From the NCBI RefSeq assembly GCF_900108085.1, contig NZ_FNVR01000023.1, positions 1-64,000 on the forward strand: a stretch of 64,000 bases of DNA, given 5' to 3'. Source of the DNA: Algoriphagus boritolerans DSM 17298 = JCM 18970. GTDB lineage: Bacteria > Bacteroidota > Bacteroidia > Cytophagales > Cyclobacteriaceae. Shown here piece after piece: positions 27,297-35,992 of this stretch (position 1 is its first letter; each line of letters opens with the position of its first letter). A program made the position numbers and the translations under genes. The notes below the pieces were generated by a model that was not told the origin of the DNA, ran no database searches, and saw only the letters and a program-made list of their open reading frames with translations.

Positions 27297-27454
27297 ATTT
27301 TTCCAGTTTAAGTTGAGTTAAGGTTAATTGTTTCAATAAAAGATAAGGCAACTTCTCGGGATTGAAAAAAGTTAATCTTTTCAGGCTAAAATAAAAACAA
27401 AAATTTCCTGATAAAATGTAAAATTGTTTTTCTGATAGCACCGCTTACAATTTT

Positions 27455-27462
27455 TAACTTTG
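27455..27462 (+). promoter_or_regulatory. Candidate -7 box upstream of the CxxC-repeat gene
   Basis: TAACTTTG matches TAnnTTTG, 50 bases before the predicted TTG start. A -33 element is not clear. Confidence 0.35.
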
Positions 27463-27511
27463 GGTTATTGAAATCTGTGCTTTTCTTGCACTCAACTAGA
27501 TTAAAATACAA

Positions 27512-28228
27512 TTGAAATTCTCTCTTACTATAGTTCGAATTATTCTCTTCACCCTAGTGTCTCTGTCCTCCTGGGATACATTGGCTCAGTCCGGACCCAA
27601 TCTAGGTCAGACCGACCGATGGATGAAGGGAGCATTGGCAGCCATTGAGCGGAAAGATTACCAAACTGCCAATTCAATATTCAGAAATTTGATTGATTCG
27701 GGTCTACCCCTTCCGGATGAAATGCCATACTATTTTTCAGAGACGCTATTCGAGCTGGGGCAATATGATAACAGCTCAAATTTTTTAAACAAATATCTGG
27801 AATTGACCGGATTCAAAGGTGAAAATTATCAGGGAGCCCGAGAGCTTCAGGAAAAGCTGAAATCCTACCTGGCTGAGATTCAGTCTTGTCAACTATGCGA
27901 CCGAAGAGGTTATCGTTTTGCTGCGTGTTTTACGTGTGATGGATCCAAACAAATTGAACAGGACTGCAATTATTGCAAATCCAAAGGCATTGTAGGATGC
28001 AGCAGATGTGCGGCATCGGGGATGATCAAAAAAGCCAATGTGTTCAATATTGTAGAATTCTTCGAATGTGAGCGCTGCTCCGGAAGAGGCCGCTTAACTT
28101 GCCCTGAGTGTGAAGGTTCGGGGAAAGAAGTGAGCGACTGCAAGACCTGTGCCGGCTCAGGGAAAATCTCCTCAGATCAAATTTGTGATCATAAAGCCCA
28201 CGAACACGTAGGGGTCGTTGAAAAATAG
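27512..28228 (+). CDS. Secreted protein with DnaJ-type CxxC zinc-finger repeats
   Basis: The 238-residue product starts with a signal peptide (I-V-R-I-I-L-F-T-L-V-S-L then L-A-Q-S). A helical, TPR-like region follows (about 35-120; A-L-A-A-I-E-R-K-D-Y-Q-T-A-N-S-I-F). The C-terminal half has seven C-x-x-C pairs, several with the DnaJ pattern C-x-x-C-x-G-x-G (C-E-R-C-S-G-R-G, C-P-E-C-E-G-S-G, C-K-T-C-A-G-S-G). Such fingers bind zinc and misfolded protein in DnaJ, but no J domain is present. The only fitting start is TTG at 27512. A periplasmic protein-binding role is a guess. Confidence 0.65.
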   Translation: MKFSLTIVRIILFTLVSLSSWDTLAQSGPNLGQTDRWMKGALAAIERKDYQTANSIFRNLIDSGLPLPDEMPYYFSETLFELGQYDNSSNFLNKYLELTGFKGENYQGARELQEKLKSYLAEIQSCQLCDRRGYRFAACFTCDGSKQIEQDCNYCKSKGIVGCSRCAASGMIKKANVFNIVEFFECERCSGRGRLTCPECEGSGKEVSDCKTCAGSGKISSDQICDHKAHEHVGVVEK

Positions 28229-28256
28229 AAAATCCCGCCTGAGACGGAATTCATTT

Positions 28257-28859
28257 TCATCTGCAATACTTATCAAAAGATTCGGGAGCGCCGGGATATT
28301 CTAAAACCACAGCTAGCCTGAAATCTTCGCAGGCTTGTTTTTTTCGATCCAAAGCAACTTTCAGCAAGCCTCTGTTTAGATAAGCTTGACCGAATTCTTT
28401 ATCGATTTGAATCGCATTTCCGTAAGCTTTCAGTGCATCTTCCGGCAATCCTAATTGATGAAGTGCCCTTCCTTTCAAGAAAGATGCCATGGCAGGAGCA
28501 CCGGCAATCTCTTCTGCTTTGGTAGCATAAAGTAAGGCACTGGCATAGTTTTTCTCTTCCAATTGAACTGCTGCTAAGCTTAAAAGTATCTGGAAGTTAT
28601 TTGGGTCATAAGCCAAGGCAGACTCAAAGTCTATTTTTGCTTTGTTTAGGTCTCCCATTTCCTGAAAAGCTCTCCCCCTGTTATAAAGCAGTGTGACATC
28701 GGTGGGTTTTAGATTCAGATTCTCGGTGTAAGTCTGAACGGCGCGTTCGTATTCAGCACGCTCAAAATAAACATCCGCAGGATCTTTTTTTGTTTCAGAA
28801 CAGGCCCAAATCGTCCCGGCAAAAACCGAGACGATCAGAACTTTGGGTAATAACTTCAT
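28257..28859 (-). CDS. TPR-repeat lipoprotein
   Basis: The 200-residue protein has a lipoprotein signal (hydrophobic stretch then G-T-I-W-A-C, Cys at about 20). Four to five tetratricopeptide repeats follow (A-E-Y-E-R-A-V-Q-T-Y-T-E-N-L, then L-L-Y-N-R-G-R-A-F-Q-E-M-G-D-L-N-K-A). It should be anchored in the envelope and act as a protein-interaction scaffold. A specific partner is not evident. It is convergent with the CxxC-repeat gene across 28 bases. Confidence 0.82.
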   Translation of the reverse strand: MKLLPKVLIVSVFAGTIWACSETKKDPADVYFERAEYERAVQTYTENLNLKPTDVTLLYNRGRAFQEMGDLNKAKIDFESALAYDPNNFQILLSLAAVQLEEKNYASALLYATKAEEIAGAPAMASFLKGRALHQLGLPEDALKAYGNAIQIDKEFGQAYLNRGLLKVALDRKKQACEDFRLAVVLEYPGAPESFDKYCR

Positions 28860-29002
28860 GTGTTTTAATTAAATTTTCAGCGGCCTAATAGCCTGTCCAA
28901 AGCCTATGCCACTGGCAGTTTTGATGCGGAACAGTTTCGAGTGGTTGATCATCACACCAGTCTGTGAACCTCTTGACCCTACTCGATTTTATATTTGCTG
29001 GC

Positions 29003-29818
29003 TTAGACGGCTACGTTGTTTTCTCTTAACGCGTCGTTGAGTGAGGTTTTTAGATCGGTAGAAGCTTTTCGTTGACCGATGATCAACGCACACGGAACCT
29101 GGTAAGTCCCTGCCGGAAAGTTTTTGGCCAAAGAACCTGGTATTACAACCGATCGAGGCGGAACATATCCTTTGTATTCTACTGGTTCTGAACCGGTCAC
29201 ATCGATGATTTTTGAGCTTGCGGTTAAGGTAACACCAGCTCCGATTACAGCTTCTTTGCCAATTCTGACGCCTTCTACTATGATGGCTCTCGAACCGATA
29301 AATGCACCCTCTTCGATGATCACCGGGGCAGCCTGAACAGGCTCCAAAACTCCTCCAATACCCACTCCACCACTCAAATGAACATTTTTTCCGATCTGAG
29401 CACAAGATCCGACCGTAGCCCAGGTATCAACCATCGTGCCACTGTCCACATACGCGCCGATGTTAACATAACTTGGCATCATCACTACTCCGGATGCCAA
29501 ATATGCCCCATATCTCGCCACCGCATGAGGAACTACACGAACACCCTGCTTGGCATAGTTAGTTTTAAGTGCCATTTTATCATGGAATTCAAACGGTCCT
29601 ACTTCGATGGTTTGCATCTTCTGAATCGGGAAATAAAGGATCACCGCCTTTTTCACCCAGTCATTTACCTTCCAGTTGCCATCAGCTGTTGGCTCTGCTA
29701 CGCGAAGCTGACCTGTGTCCAAATCAGCAATGATTGTTTTTATGGCAATTTCAGTTTCTTTTTCTTTTAGTAATTCCCGGTTTTCCCAGGCAGCTTCGAT
29801 GATAGTCTTGAGTTCCAT
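29003..29818 (-). CDS. dapD: Tetrahydrodipicolinate N-succinyltransferase
   Basis: DapD transfers succinyl from succinyl-CoA to tetrahydrodipicolinate in the succinylase branch of lysine/diaminopimelate synthesis. The 271-residue trimeric enzyme has an N-terminal helical domain and a left-handed beta-helix of hexapeptide repeats (G-A-Y-V-D-S-G-T-M-V-D-T-W-A-T-V-G-S, G-A-F-I-G-S-R-A-I-I-V-E-G). The loop V-L-E-P-V-Q-A-A-P-V-I-I-E is characteristic. Length is normal. It is divergent from the glycosyltransferase gene with only about 20 bases between the starts. Confidence 0.95.
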   Translation of the reverse strand: MELKTIIEAAWENRELLKEKETEIAIKTIIADLDTGQLRVAEPTADGNWKVNDWVKKAVILYFPIQKMQTIEVGPFEFHDKMALKTNYAKQGVRVVPHAVARYGAYLASGVVMMPSYVNIGAYVDSGTMVDTWATVGSCAQIGKNVHLSGGVGIGGVLEPVQAAPVIIEEGAFIGSRAIIVEGVRIGKEAVIGAGVTLTASSKIIDVTGSEPVEYKGYVPPRSVVIPGSLAKNFPAGTYQVPCALIIGQRKASTDLKTSLNDALRENNVAV

Positions 29819-29838
29819 TATTTTAATTAGTTTCGTTT

Positions 29839-30966
29839 ATGCGTCAGTTTTCGACCAAAATGGTACCTGTTTTTATTGCTTCTACCTTGAAGCCATTACT
29901 CGATGTACGAGCTTTTGAAAAGCTTGCCCTTTCGCTTGGCGAAACAAATACATACAGCTTATTTATCATAGGTTTTTCTCGGAAAAGGCTGCCTTCAATC
30001 CCTGGGTTCCGATTTTTTTCTTCTATGAGTCATTTCGATTCCCGCTTGGATCGAATTTTTGCTCAACTGAGGTTTTTGCTTCGACTACTTCAAGTCCGGC
30101 CAAAAATCCTGATCTGTTGCACCTACGAACTACTTCCCATTGCCTGTTTCCTAAAGCCTCTACTGAACTATAAAATCGTCTATGACGTCCAGGAAAACTA
30201 CACACTGAACCTTGATCTCAATCCAGAATTATCCAAAGTCAAAAAGCGAAAAGCGGCTGGTTTAATTCAATCTGCAGAGTCAATGGAGGGAGTCGATTTA
30301 TACCTGCTTGCCGAAAAATGCTATGCCGAAGAAATGCCTGAAAAGAAACCTTTTCTTGTTTTAGAAAATAAATTTCAAGGTGAATTAAAGCTAAAAACTC
30401 CTTTTCATTTGAAAGGAAAAAGAGTGATTCGCTTTTGCATCACCGGCACCATCACACCAGCTTTTGGGGTCGGTGATGCGGTGGTTTGGTTTAATAAAAT
30501 CCTCGAAAATTTCCCTGAATTTGAGTTGGTAATCGCAGGTCATTGTCCCTTACTTTCATTCCGGGAAACCCTTGAAATAGCAGCCAAAGAGAATCCCGGT
30601 ATCAGCCTTCAACTGGATCAAAATCCAATTGATCATGAGGAGTTGATTTCGGTAATGACGAGTTCGGATTTTGTATTGCTGCCCTACCAAAATCATCCGG
30701 CAATTCGCAATAAAATGCCTACCAAACTTTTTGAGTGCGCCGCTTTAGGCATTCCGGTTTTGGTCAGTCCCAATCCCATTTGGGAGGAATTTCTGGCAGA
30801 TTTCAGTGGCGGATATTCGATTGACTTTTTAAACCCGGCTGAGGCCACAAAAAGACTTCAAGTTGTATTGGACCAGACTTTTTTTACTTCTACGCCTTCT
30901 GAATCCATCCTGTGGAAAACTGAAAAGCTTCATTTTCAGCAGGCTATTCAAGATTTGCTTTCTTAA
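29839..30966 (+). CDS. GT-B fold glycosyltransferase
   Basis: The 375-residue protein has a two-domain GT-B layout. The N-terminal half has P-K-I-L-I-C-C-T-Y-E-L-L-P and Y-D-V-Q-E-N-Y. The C-terminal half, after the linker near 190, has F-C-I-T-G-T-I-T-P-A-F-G-V, I-D-H-E-E-L-I-S-V-M and the sugar-nucleotide binding P-T-K-L-F-E-C-A-A-L-G-I-P-V-L-V. This places it with GT4-like glycosyltransferases. Donor and acceptor are not predictable. No signal peptide or membrane anchor is seen. Confidence 0.75.
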   Translation: MRQFSTKMVPVFIASTLKPLLDVRAFEKLALSLGETNTYSLFIIGFSRKRLPSIPGFRFFSSMSHFDSRLDRIFAQLRFLLRLLQVRPKILICCTYELLPIACFLKPLLNYKIVYDVQENYTLNLDLNPELSKVKKRKAAGLIQSAESMEGVDLYLLAEKCYAEEMPEKKPFLVLENKFQGELKLKTPFHLKGKRVIRFCITGTITPAFGVGDAVVWFNKILENFPEFELVIAGHCPLLSFRETLEIAAKENPGISLQLDQNPIDHEELISVMTSSDFVLLPYQNHPAIRNKMPTKLFECAALGIPVLVSPNPIWEEFLADFSGGYSIDFLNPAEATKRLQVVLDQTFFTSTPSESILWKTEKLHFQQAIQDLLS

Positions 30967-31157
30967 AACCCAAAGGAATCAGGCAGAAGTGGATAAGTGT
31001 GGAAAGTTTTCCACCAAATCCCCAGTATTTACACTCATTTTCTCAAAACGGAAACCGAAAAAATCGGACCTCTATTCTTCTGTCCAGAATATTTTAACTC
31101 CATATCAAATTGAAAAACAAGTATTTAATCTACTATTTTTAATTATCTAAACATTTA

Positions 31158-31173
31158 TTTAGATTAATCTAAA
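31158..31173. promoter_or_regulatory. Distal DtxR/MntR-type operator
   Basis: TTTAGATTAATCTAAA is a perfect 16-bp palindrome about 115 bases before the regulator's ATG. A/T-rich TTTAG/CTAAA half-sites resemble those bound by MntR/DtxR-type repressors. Confidence 0.6.
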
Positions 31174-31232
31174 ATGTAAAACACATTTCAAAATAGGTTA
31201 TCAACAGGTGTTTTAGCTTTTATTAAAAATAT

Positions 31233-31250
31233 ATTTAGCTATATCTAAAT
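31233..31250. promoter_or_regulatory. Proximal DtxR/MntR-type operator overlapping the -33 region
   Basis: ATTTAGCTATATCTAAAT is an 18-bp palindrome with one mismatched pair. It shares the TTTAG/CTAAA arms with the distal site and covers the place of the -33 element of the promoter at 31258, so a bound repressor would block transcription. Confidence 0.6.
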
Positions 31251-31257
31251 TAATTTT

Positions 31258-31265
31258 TACATTTG
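31258..31265 (+). promoter_or_regulatory. -7 promoter box of the metal-transport cluster
   Basis: TACATTTG matches TAnnTTTG. TTTAG about 19 bases upstream may serve as the -33 element. The start codon lies 25 bases downstream. Confidence 0.55.
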
Positions 31266-31289
31266 ACTCATCATTGAGATTGGATTATT

Positions 31290-31952
31290 ATGGAATTGAC
31301 AAGTACCGAGGAGAATTACCTGAAAGCGATCTACCACCTATCAGATGGAGGAAAGAAAAGCGTCTCTACCAACGACATTGCGGCAGAGATGAAAACCAAG
31401 GCAGCATCTGTCAGCGACATGCTTCGGAAACTGGGTGAAAAAGAAGTCATAGAATACCGCAAATACTACGGCCTACAGATCACTGAATCCGGTAAAAGAT
31501 TCGCACTTCAGACCATTCGGAAGCATCGGCTGTGGGAAGTATTTTTGGTGGAGAAATTAAATTTTGCATGGGATGAAGTTCATGAAGTTGCGGAGCAGCT
31601 AGAGCATATCCACTCCCCTCTTTTGGTCCAGCGACTGGACGCTTACCTAAACTATCCCAAGTTTGATCCCCATGGCGATCCGATCCCGGATGAGTTTGGA
31701 GATGTACGCGCCCGACCCCGAGTTCAGCTCAATGAAATGGACGTGGACCAGACAGGTCAGATCGTTGCCGTCAAAGACAGTTCTGCTGCATTTCTTCGCT
31801 ATCTGGATAAGGTTGGAGCCTACATCGGAGCCCGAATTAAGGTTCTCGATAAGGTGGAATTTGACGGTTCTTTGGAGATTTTGGTCGATCAGAAAAAGAC
31901 ACTCTTTATGTCCAAAGATGTATCATGCAACATTTTGGTCTTACAGTCATGA
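31290..31952 (+). CDS. DtxR/MntR-family metal-dependent repressor
   Basis: The 220-residue protein has an N-terminal winged helix (L-T-S-T-E-E-N-Y-L-K-A-I-Y-H-L and I-A-A-E-M-K-T-K-A-A-S-V-S-D-M-L). A dimerisation/metal-binding domain follows (H-R-L-W-E-V-F-L-V-E-K-L, E-V-H-E-V-A-E-Q-L-E-H-I with metal-type E, H and E residues, then F-D-P-H-G-D-P-I-P). The C-terminal part is SH3/FeoA-like (about 150-220). It probably senses Mn or Fe and represses the transporter genes downstream, whose first gene overlaps its stop codon by four bases (ATGA). Palindromic operators upstream point to autoregulation. Confidence 0.9.
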   Translation: MELTSTEENYLKAIYHLSDGGKKSVSTNDIAAEMKTKAASVSDMLRKLGEKEVIEYRKYYGLQITESGKRFALQTIRKHRLWEVFLVEKLNFAWDEVHEVAEQLEHIHSPLLVQRLDAYLNYPKFDPHGDPIPDEFGDVRARPRVQLNEMDVDQTGQIVAVKDSSAAFLRYLDKVGAYIGARIKVLDKVEFDGSLEILVDQKKTLFMSKDVSCNILVLQS

Positions 31953-32863
31953 GCAAATATCTGATTCCGATTTTACTGATTCTACTTTCATTTGCCTGCA
32001 AGAGCGATTCTAAGGAAACGAGAACCAAACCGGTGATAGTAGCCACCACGAGTATTTTGGCAGATGGAATCAGAAACATCGTCCAGGATCAGGCAGCTGT
32101 GATCGCTCTTATGCCAGCAGGTGTGGATCCCCATTTATATAAAGCATCGGTCAGGGATTTGGATCTTTTGACTAATGCAGACCTGGTTGTTTACCACGGA
32201 TTATATCTTGAGGGAAAAATGACCGAGATCTTTGAAAAATTGGCCCTAAGTCAAACCCTCATTGACATATCGCGTGGACTCCCCGAAGAAGCACTGATTC
32301 GATCCGGGCCGGAAGCTCACAGCGTAGACCCGCATATCTGGTTCGATGTTAAACTTTGGTCAAAAGCGATGGAATACGCTTCTGCTGAAATTATTAGGTG
32401 GAAGCCTGAATGGAAGTCAAGTCTTGAATCCAATTCAATCGCCTACCTGGTTAAGCTAAGAGCGCTCGACGAGGTAGTTCGAACCAAAGTCAATGAACTC
32501 CGGTCAGCTGGACAGGTTTTAGTGACTGCGCACGATGCTTTTGCCTATTTTGGAAAAGCGTATGATCTTGAGGTCAAATCCCTTCAGGGACTTTCGACCC
32601 TCAGTGAGCCCGGGCTTCGGGATCTGACTGAGCTCATCACGATTGTTCAAGAAAACAAGGTGAAGGCCATTTTTGCGGAACAGACCATTTCACCCAAAGC
32701 AATCCGGGCAGTGGCAGCTGGTGCTGCCGAGCGAAACCATCAAGTGAGCTTAGCGGGACCACTTTACACCGATAGTTTGGATGCTGAAGGAACTCCTGCC
32801 GGAACTTATATCGGTATGGTAGAAACCAACTTACGAATCATATACGAAAGTTTATTGCCATGA
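31949..32863 (+). CDS. Metal ABC transporter substrate-binding lipoprotein
   Basis: The 304-residue protein has a lipoprotein signal (L-L-I-L-L-S-F-A-C) and belongs to the cluster A-I (ZnuA/MntA/PsaA) binding proteins. Candidate ligands are the His of G-V-D-P-H-L-Y, the His of V-D-P-H-I-W-F-D, Glu in F-A-E-Q-T-I, and Asp in L-Y-T-D-S-L. The His-rich loop common in ZnuA is absent, which favours Mn or Fe over Zn. ATG 31949 overlaps the repressor stop (ATGA) and gives the proper signal peptide; an upstream in-frame ATG would not. Confidence 0.9.
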   Translation: MSKYLIPILLILLSFACKSDSKETRTKPVIVATTSILADGIRNIVQDQAAVIALMPAGVDPHLYKASVRDLDLLTNADLVVYHGLYLEGKMTEIFEKLALSQTLIDISRGLPEEALIRSGPEAHSVDPHIWFDVKLWSKAMEYASAEIIRWKPEWKSSLESNSIAYLVKLRALDEVVRTKVNELRSAGQVLVTAHDAFAYFGKAYDLEVKSLQGLSTLSEPGLRDLTELITIVQENKVKAIFAEQTISPKAIRAVAAGAAERNHQVSLAGPLYTDSLDAEGTPAGTYIGMVETNLRIIYESLLP

Positions 32864-33648
32864 TCACACAGGTAGAAAATCCAGTACTTGAAATTCATGA
32901 CCTCACGGTCAGTTACGATCAGAATCCTGTGCTTTGGAATGTCGATCTCAGCCTGCCAGCAGGGAGTCTGGTCGGAATTTTGGGTCCCAACGGTGCAGGA
33001 AAATCAACACTGATCAAAGCGGTCATGGGGTTGATCACTCCTACTTCAGGATATGTGAAGGTCTTTGATAAACCACTGAACGACGTCCGCGCTAGAATCA
33101 GCTATGTGCCCCAGCGGGAATCAGTGGACTGGAACTTTCCGGCTTCTGTGCTCGATGTCGTCATGATGGGGACTTATGGGAAGTTGGGGCTTTTCCGCCG
33201 TCCCGGAAAAAAAGAAAAAGAATTAGCCTTGAAATGTCTCGAACAAGTCGGAATGAGTGGTTTTGCCGGCCGTCAGATTTCTGAGCTATCCGGAGGTCAG
33301 CAGCAGCGGGTCTTTATTGCCAGGGCTTTGGCCCAGGAAGCAGATTTGTATTTGATGGATGAGCCATTTGCAGGGGTGGATATGTCCACCGAGACTGCCA
33401 TTTTTCAGTTGCTTCAGGAAATGACCGCATCGGGCAAGACTGTGATTGTCGTCCATCATGATATACATTCGGCAATGACTTTTTTTGACTGGCTGATCAT
33501 GTTGAACCTCCACCTTGTGGCTTCCGGTCCCAAAGAGCTGGTGATGAATGAGGAAATGCTTCGCAAAACCTACGGAGGCAAACTCAACCTCCTCACCCGA
33601 GTGACAGACCTTATCAGACAAAAGGACTTTAATCCATTGAAAAGCTAA
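32860..33648 (+). CDS. Metal ABC transporter ATP-binding protein
   Basis: This is the 262-residue ATPase of the Mn/Fe/Zn importer. Walker A is G-P-N-G-A-G-K-S-T (near 44-52), the Q-loop is Y-V-P-Q-R-E, the signature is L-S-G-G-Q-Q-Q-R, Walker B is L-Y-L-M-D-E-P-F-A-G-V-D, and the switch His lies in V-V-H-H-D. All motifs are intact. It overlaps the binding-protein stop by four bases and is followed by the fused permease after one base. Confidence 0.94.
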   Translation: MITQVENPVLEIHDLTVSYDQNPVLWNVDLSLPAGSLVGILGPNGAGKSTLIKAVMGLITPTSGYVKVFDKPLNDVRARISYVPQRESVDWNFPASVLDVVMMGTYGKLGLFRRPGKKEKELALKCLEQVGMSGFAGRQISELSGGQQQRVFIARALAQEADLYLMDEPFAGVDMSTETAIFQLLQEMTASGKTVIVVHHDIHSAMTFFDWLIMLNLHLVASGPKELVMNEEMLRKTYGGKLNLLTRVTDLIRQKDFNPLKS

Positions 33649-33649
33649 T

Positions 33650-34939
33650 ATGGAAGATTTTGTGTACTTCTTCACCTTTCAGGATCCATCTATTCTATGG
33701 GTGGTTTTGGGAATTACGCTCTTGGGGATTGGGTCGGCTTATGTGGGTACTTTCTCCTTTCTTGACAAAAAAGCGCTCTTAGGCGATGCAATTTCGCATG
33801 CAGTCCTTCCTGGGATTTGTTTGGGTTTTATGATGGCAGGAGAAAAAAATCCGGTCTACATCGTCACAGGAGCATTTCTTTCGGGAGGAGTTGCTACATT
33901 TTTAAGTTCATGGTTGAAGCGAAATACCAAACTCAGTGATGACACCATCATTGCAACGATTCTTTCCGTCTTTTTCGGTTTTGGAATTGTCCTGTTGACC
34001 TCCCTTCAGAAAAGTGGAAATCCGGAGATAGCCGGATTGAACTCCTTTATTTTTGGGAATGCCATTGGGATTTCAGAAGCTGATTTGATGTTGTATGGTG
34101 GGCTTTCGCTAGCCATCATCGTGGTTTTAACCCTGATGCTTAAGGAGTTTCGATTGATGGTTTTTGATCCGCAGTATGGAAAGGCAATAGGCTTTCCGAT
34201 GAAATTCATTTCGTTCCTTTTCAACGTCCTGATGATTCTGGCCGTAGTAATTGGAATTCAAGCCATCGGGGTAGTCTTGATGGCAGCTTTGTTGATCACA
34301 CCGGGTGCGGCAGCCCGATTTTGGACCGATCGGTTGAATCCTCTTTTAATTTTGGCAGCAGTTTTTTCGGTACTTTCCGGAATACTTGGAACCTATGTTT
34401 CTTTCGTGTTACCTCAAATGCCGACGGGGCCTTGGGTGGTAGTTTTCCTTTCGATGTTTGCCTTGATCTCATTTTTGATTTCACCAAAAAGCGGCATTCT
34501 GTTCAGGTACTTTTCCAGAAAAAAATACCTCCGAAAAACCCATCGGGATCACCTGATGAAGGCTTTGTACAAAGCCAAAGAAGAAGGCAAGGACGGCTTG
34601 CTCATAGAAGAAATCTATGAGCTCTACCCTTTCCAAAAAGCTGAAACAGATAAATCAATCAGAGATTTAAATAAAATAGGATTTATATCTAAAAATCAAT
34701 CTTTTATAAATCTTACTGAAAAAGGAATATCCGAGGCAATGCGAATAGTTCGACTCCATAGACTATGGGAATTATACCTTAATGAGTCCATGAATATCGC
34801 ACCGGATCACGTCCACGATTCCGCCGAACAGCTAGAGCATTTGATTACTCCCGAGTTAGAGACCTTGCTTGAAAAGCGACTCAACTACCCTATCCTAGAT
34901 CCTCATCGAGAACCCATTCCAAGACCAGACAAACCATGA
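33650..34939 (+). CDS. Metal ABC permease fused to a DtxR-like domain
   Basis: The 429-residue protein has an ABC-3 permease part (about 1-280, eight hydrophobic helices with G-D-A-I-S-H-A-V-L-P-G-I near 45 and L-L-I-T-P-G-A-A-A-R near 210). A cytoplasmic tail of about 130 residues follows. The tail repeats the layout of a DtxR repressor: a winged helix (D-G-L-L-I-E-E-I-Y-E-L, I-R-D-L-N-K-I-G-F-I) and a dimerisation segment (L-H-R-L-W-E-L-Y-L, H-V-H-D-S-A-E-Q-L-E-H-L, L-D-P-H-R-E-P-I-P) nearly matching the adjacent regulator. It may sense cytosolic metal and gate transport, or bind DNA at the membrane. Confidence 0.88.
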   Translation: MEDFVYFFTFQDPSILWVVLGITLLGIGSAYVGTFSFLDKKALLGDAISHAVLPGICLGFMMAGEKNPVYIVTGAFLSGGVATFLSSWLKRNTKLSDDTIIATILSVFFGFGIVLLTSLQKSGNPEIAGLNSFIFGNAIGISEADLMLYGGLSLAIIVVLTLMLKEFRLMVFDPQYGKAIGFPMKFISFLFNVLMILAVVIGIQAIGVVLMAALLITPGAAARFWTDRLNPLLILAAVFSVLSGILGTYVSFVLPQMPTGPWVVVFLSMFALISFLISPKSGILFRYFSRKKYLRKTHRDHLMKALYKAKEEGKDGLLIEEIYELYPFQKAETDKSIRDLNKIGFISKNQSFINLTEKGISEAMRIVRLHRLWELYLNESMNIAPDHVHDSAEQLEHLITPELETLLEKRLNYPILDPHREPIPRPDKP

Positions 34940-35028
34940 AAAGCTATACTTTCCAAGTTTTACCACTTGCCTCTCTGCTCTTTTGCTTCTCAAATCTTGA
35001 TACTTGATTCTAACTACTCGCTACTCAA

Positions 35029-35925
35029 ATGACCTTCGATAGCAACGCATTTCTGATCATATTCACCGGTTCGCTGATTGCGATCTCCTGTGGATTTCTG
35101 GGCGTCTTTATGATGCTGCGCAAAATGTCCATGACAGGTGACGCCATCTCTCACGCTGTGCTCCCGGGTATAGTCATTGGTTACTTCGTTTCAGGTAGCC
35201 AAAGAAGCCTGGAAGTCATCATTGGAGCGGGACTGTTGGGCATTTTGGCTACGCTGATGATCGATTGGCTTCGCAAAAGAGCCCGCGTTCAGCTCGACGC
35301 TTCCATTGGTATCACGTTTACCCTTCTATTTGCCATCGGCATTATTCTTATCAATCTCCTGGCCTACAAAGTAGACCTGGATCAGGAATGTGTACTTTAT
35401 GGAGAGATCGCCTACTTGCCTATCGACAGCTGGATCACCAAAAGTGGTTTGAACTTAGGCCCCCGTATTACTTGGTTGGCGGGATTAAACTTTCTTTTTG
35501 TCTGTGGATTTATCTACTTGTTATTTAAGGAGTTAATCCTTACTAGCTTCGATGAAAACTTTAGCTCTGTGATGGGTATTCCTGCCAAAGGAGTCAATTT
35601 AGCACTCATGAGTATCGTCTCCTATACCACGGTAAGTAGCTTTGAGTCTGTGGGTGCAATATTGGTAGTAGCTTTACTGGTCGTACCTCCTGCCACGGCT
35701 TTCCTTTGGACCAAAAGCCTGATGCCACTATTGAAACTTACCGCTGCGATGGGGATTTCGATTTCGGTGTTAGGTTATTATCTTGCTTACTGGATTGACA
35801 GTTCGATAGCCGGAATGATGGTAACAGTAGCGGGGGTTTTATTCGGGATCAGTGTCCTTGTTCATAGCAAAAAGCCGATGTGGCTGGGAGGAACTTCTTC
35901 CGTCAAAGAACCGTTTGGAGTTTGA
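35029..35925 (+). CDS. Second metal ABC transporter permease
   Basis: A 298-residue ABC-3 family permease with about eight membrane helices and the conserved G-D-A-I-S-H-A-V-L-P-G-I-V near residue 38-50 and V-A-L-L-V-V-P-P-A-T-A near 215. It has no cytoplasmic DtxR tail, unlike the preceding permease. The two permeases probably form a heterodimer with the ATPase, as in MntCD-type systems. About 90 bases separate it from the fused permease gene. Confidence 0.92.
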   Translation: MTFDSNAFLIIFTGSLIAISCGFLGVFMMLRKMSMTGDAISHAVLPGIVIGYFVSGSQRSLEVIIGAGLLGILATLMIDWLRKRARVQLDASIGITFTLLFAIGIILINLLAYKVDLDQECVLYGEIAYLPIDSWITKSGLNLGPRITWLAGLNFLFVCGFIYLLFKELILTSFDENFSSVMGIPAKGVNLALMSIVSYTTVSSFESVGAILVVALLVVPPATAFLWTKSLMPLLKLTAAMGISISVLGYYLAYWIDSSIAGMMVTVAGVLFGISVLVHSKKPMWLGGTSSVKEPFGV

Positions 35926-35992
35926 ATTGGAAAAGACTTTAGATCCAAGATTTGAGCCAGTCAATCTGAAGTTTCAATAGATAAATTTATAA

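Larger units (their letters stand above)
30967..31289. other. Regulatory gap between glycosyltransferase and the metal cluster
   Basis: This 323-base, A/T-rich region has no credible gene. It holds the two DtxR/MntR-type palindromes and a matched promoter listed separately. The part before 31150 shows nothing recognisable. Confidence 0.6.

Noticed and set aside
28860..29002. Possible small gene between the TPR lipoprotein and dapD
   Set aside because: A 27-codon frame exists on the minus strand, but it has no similarity I recognise and no start signal; too little to call.
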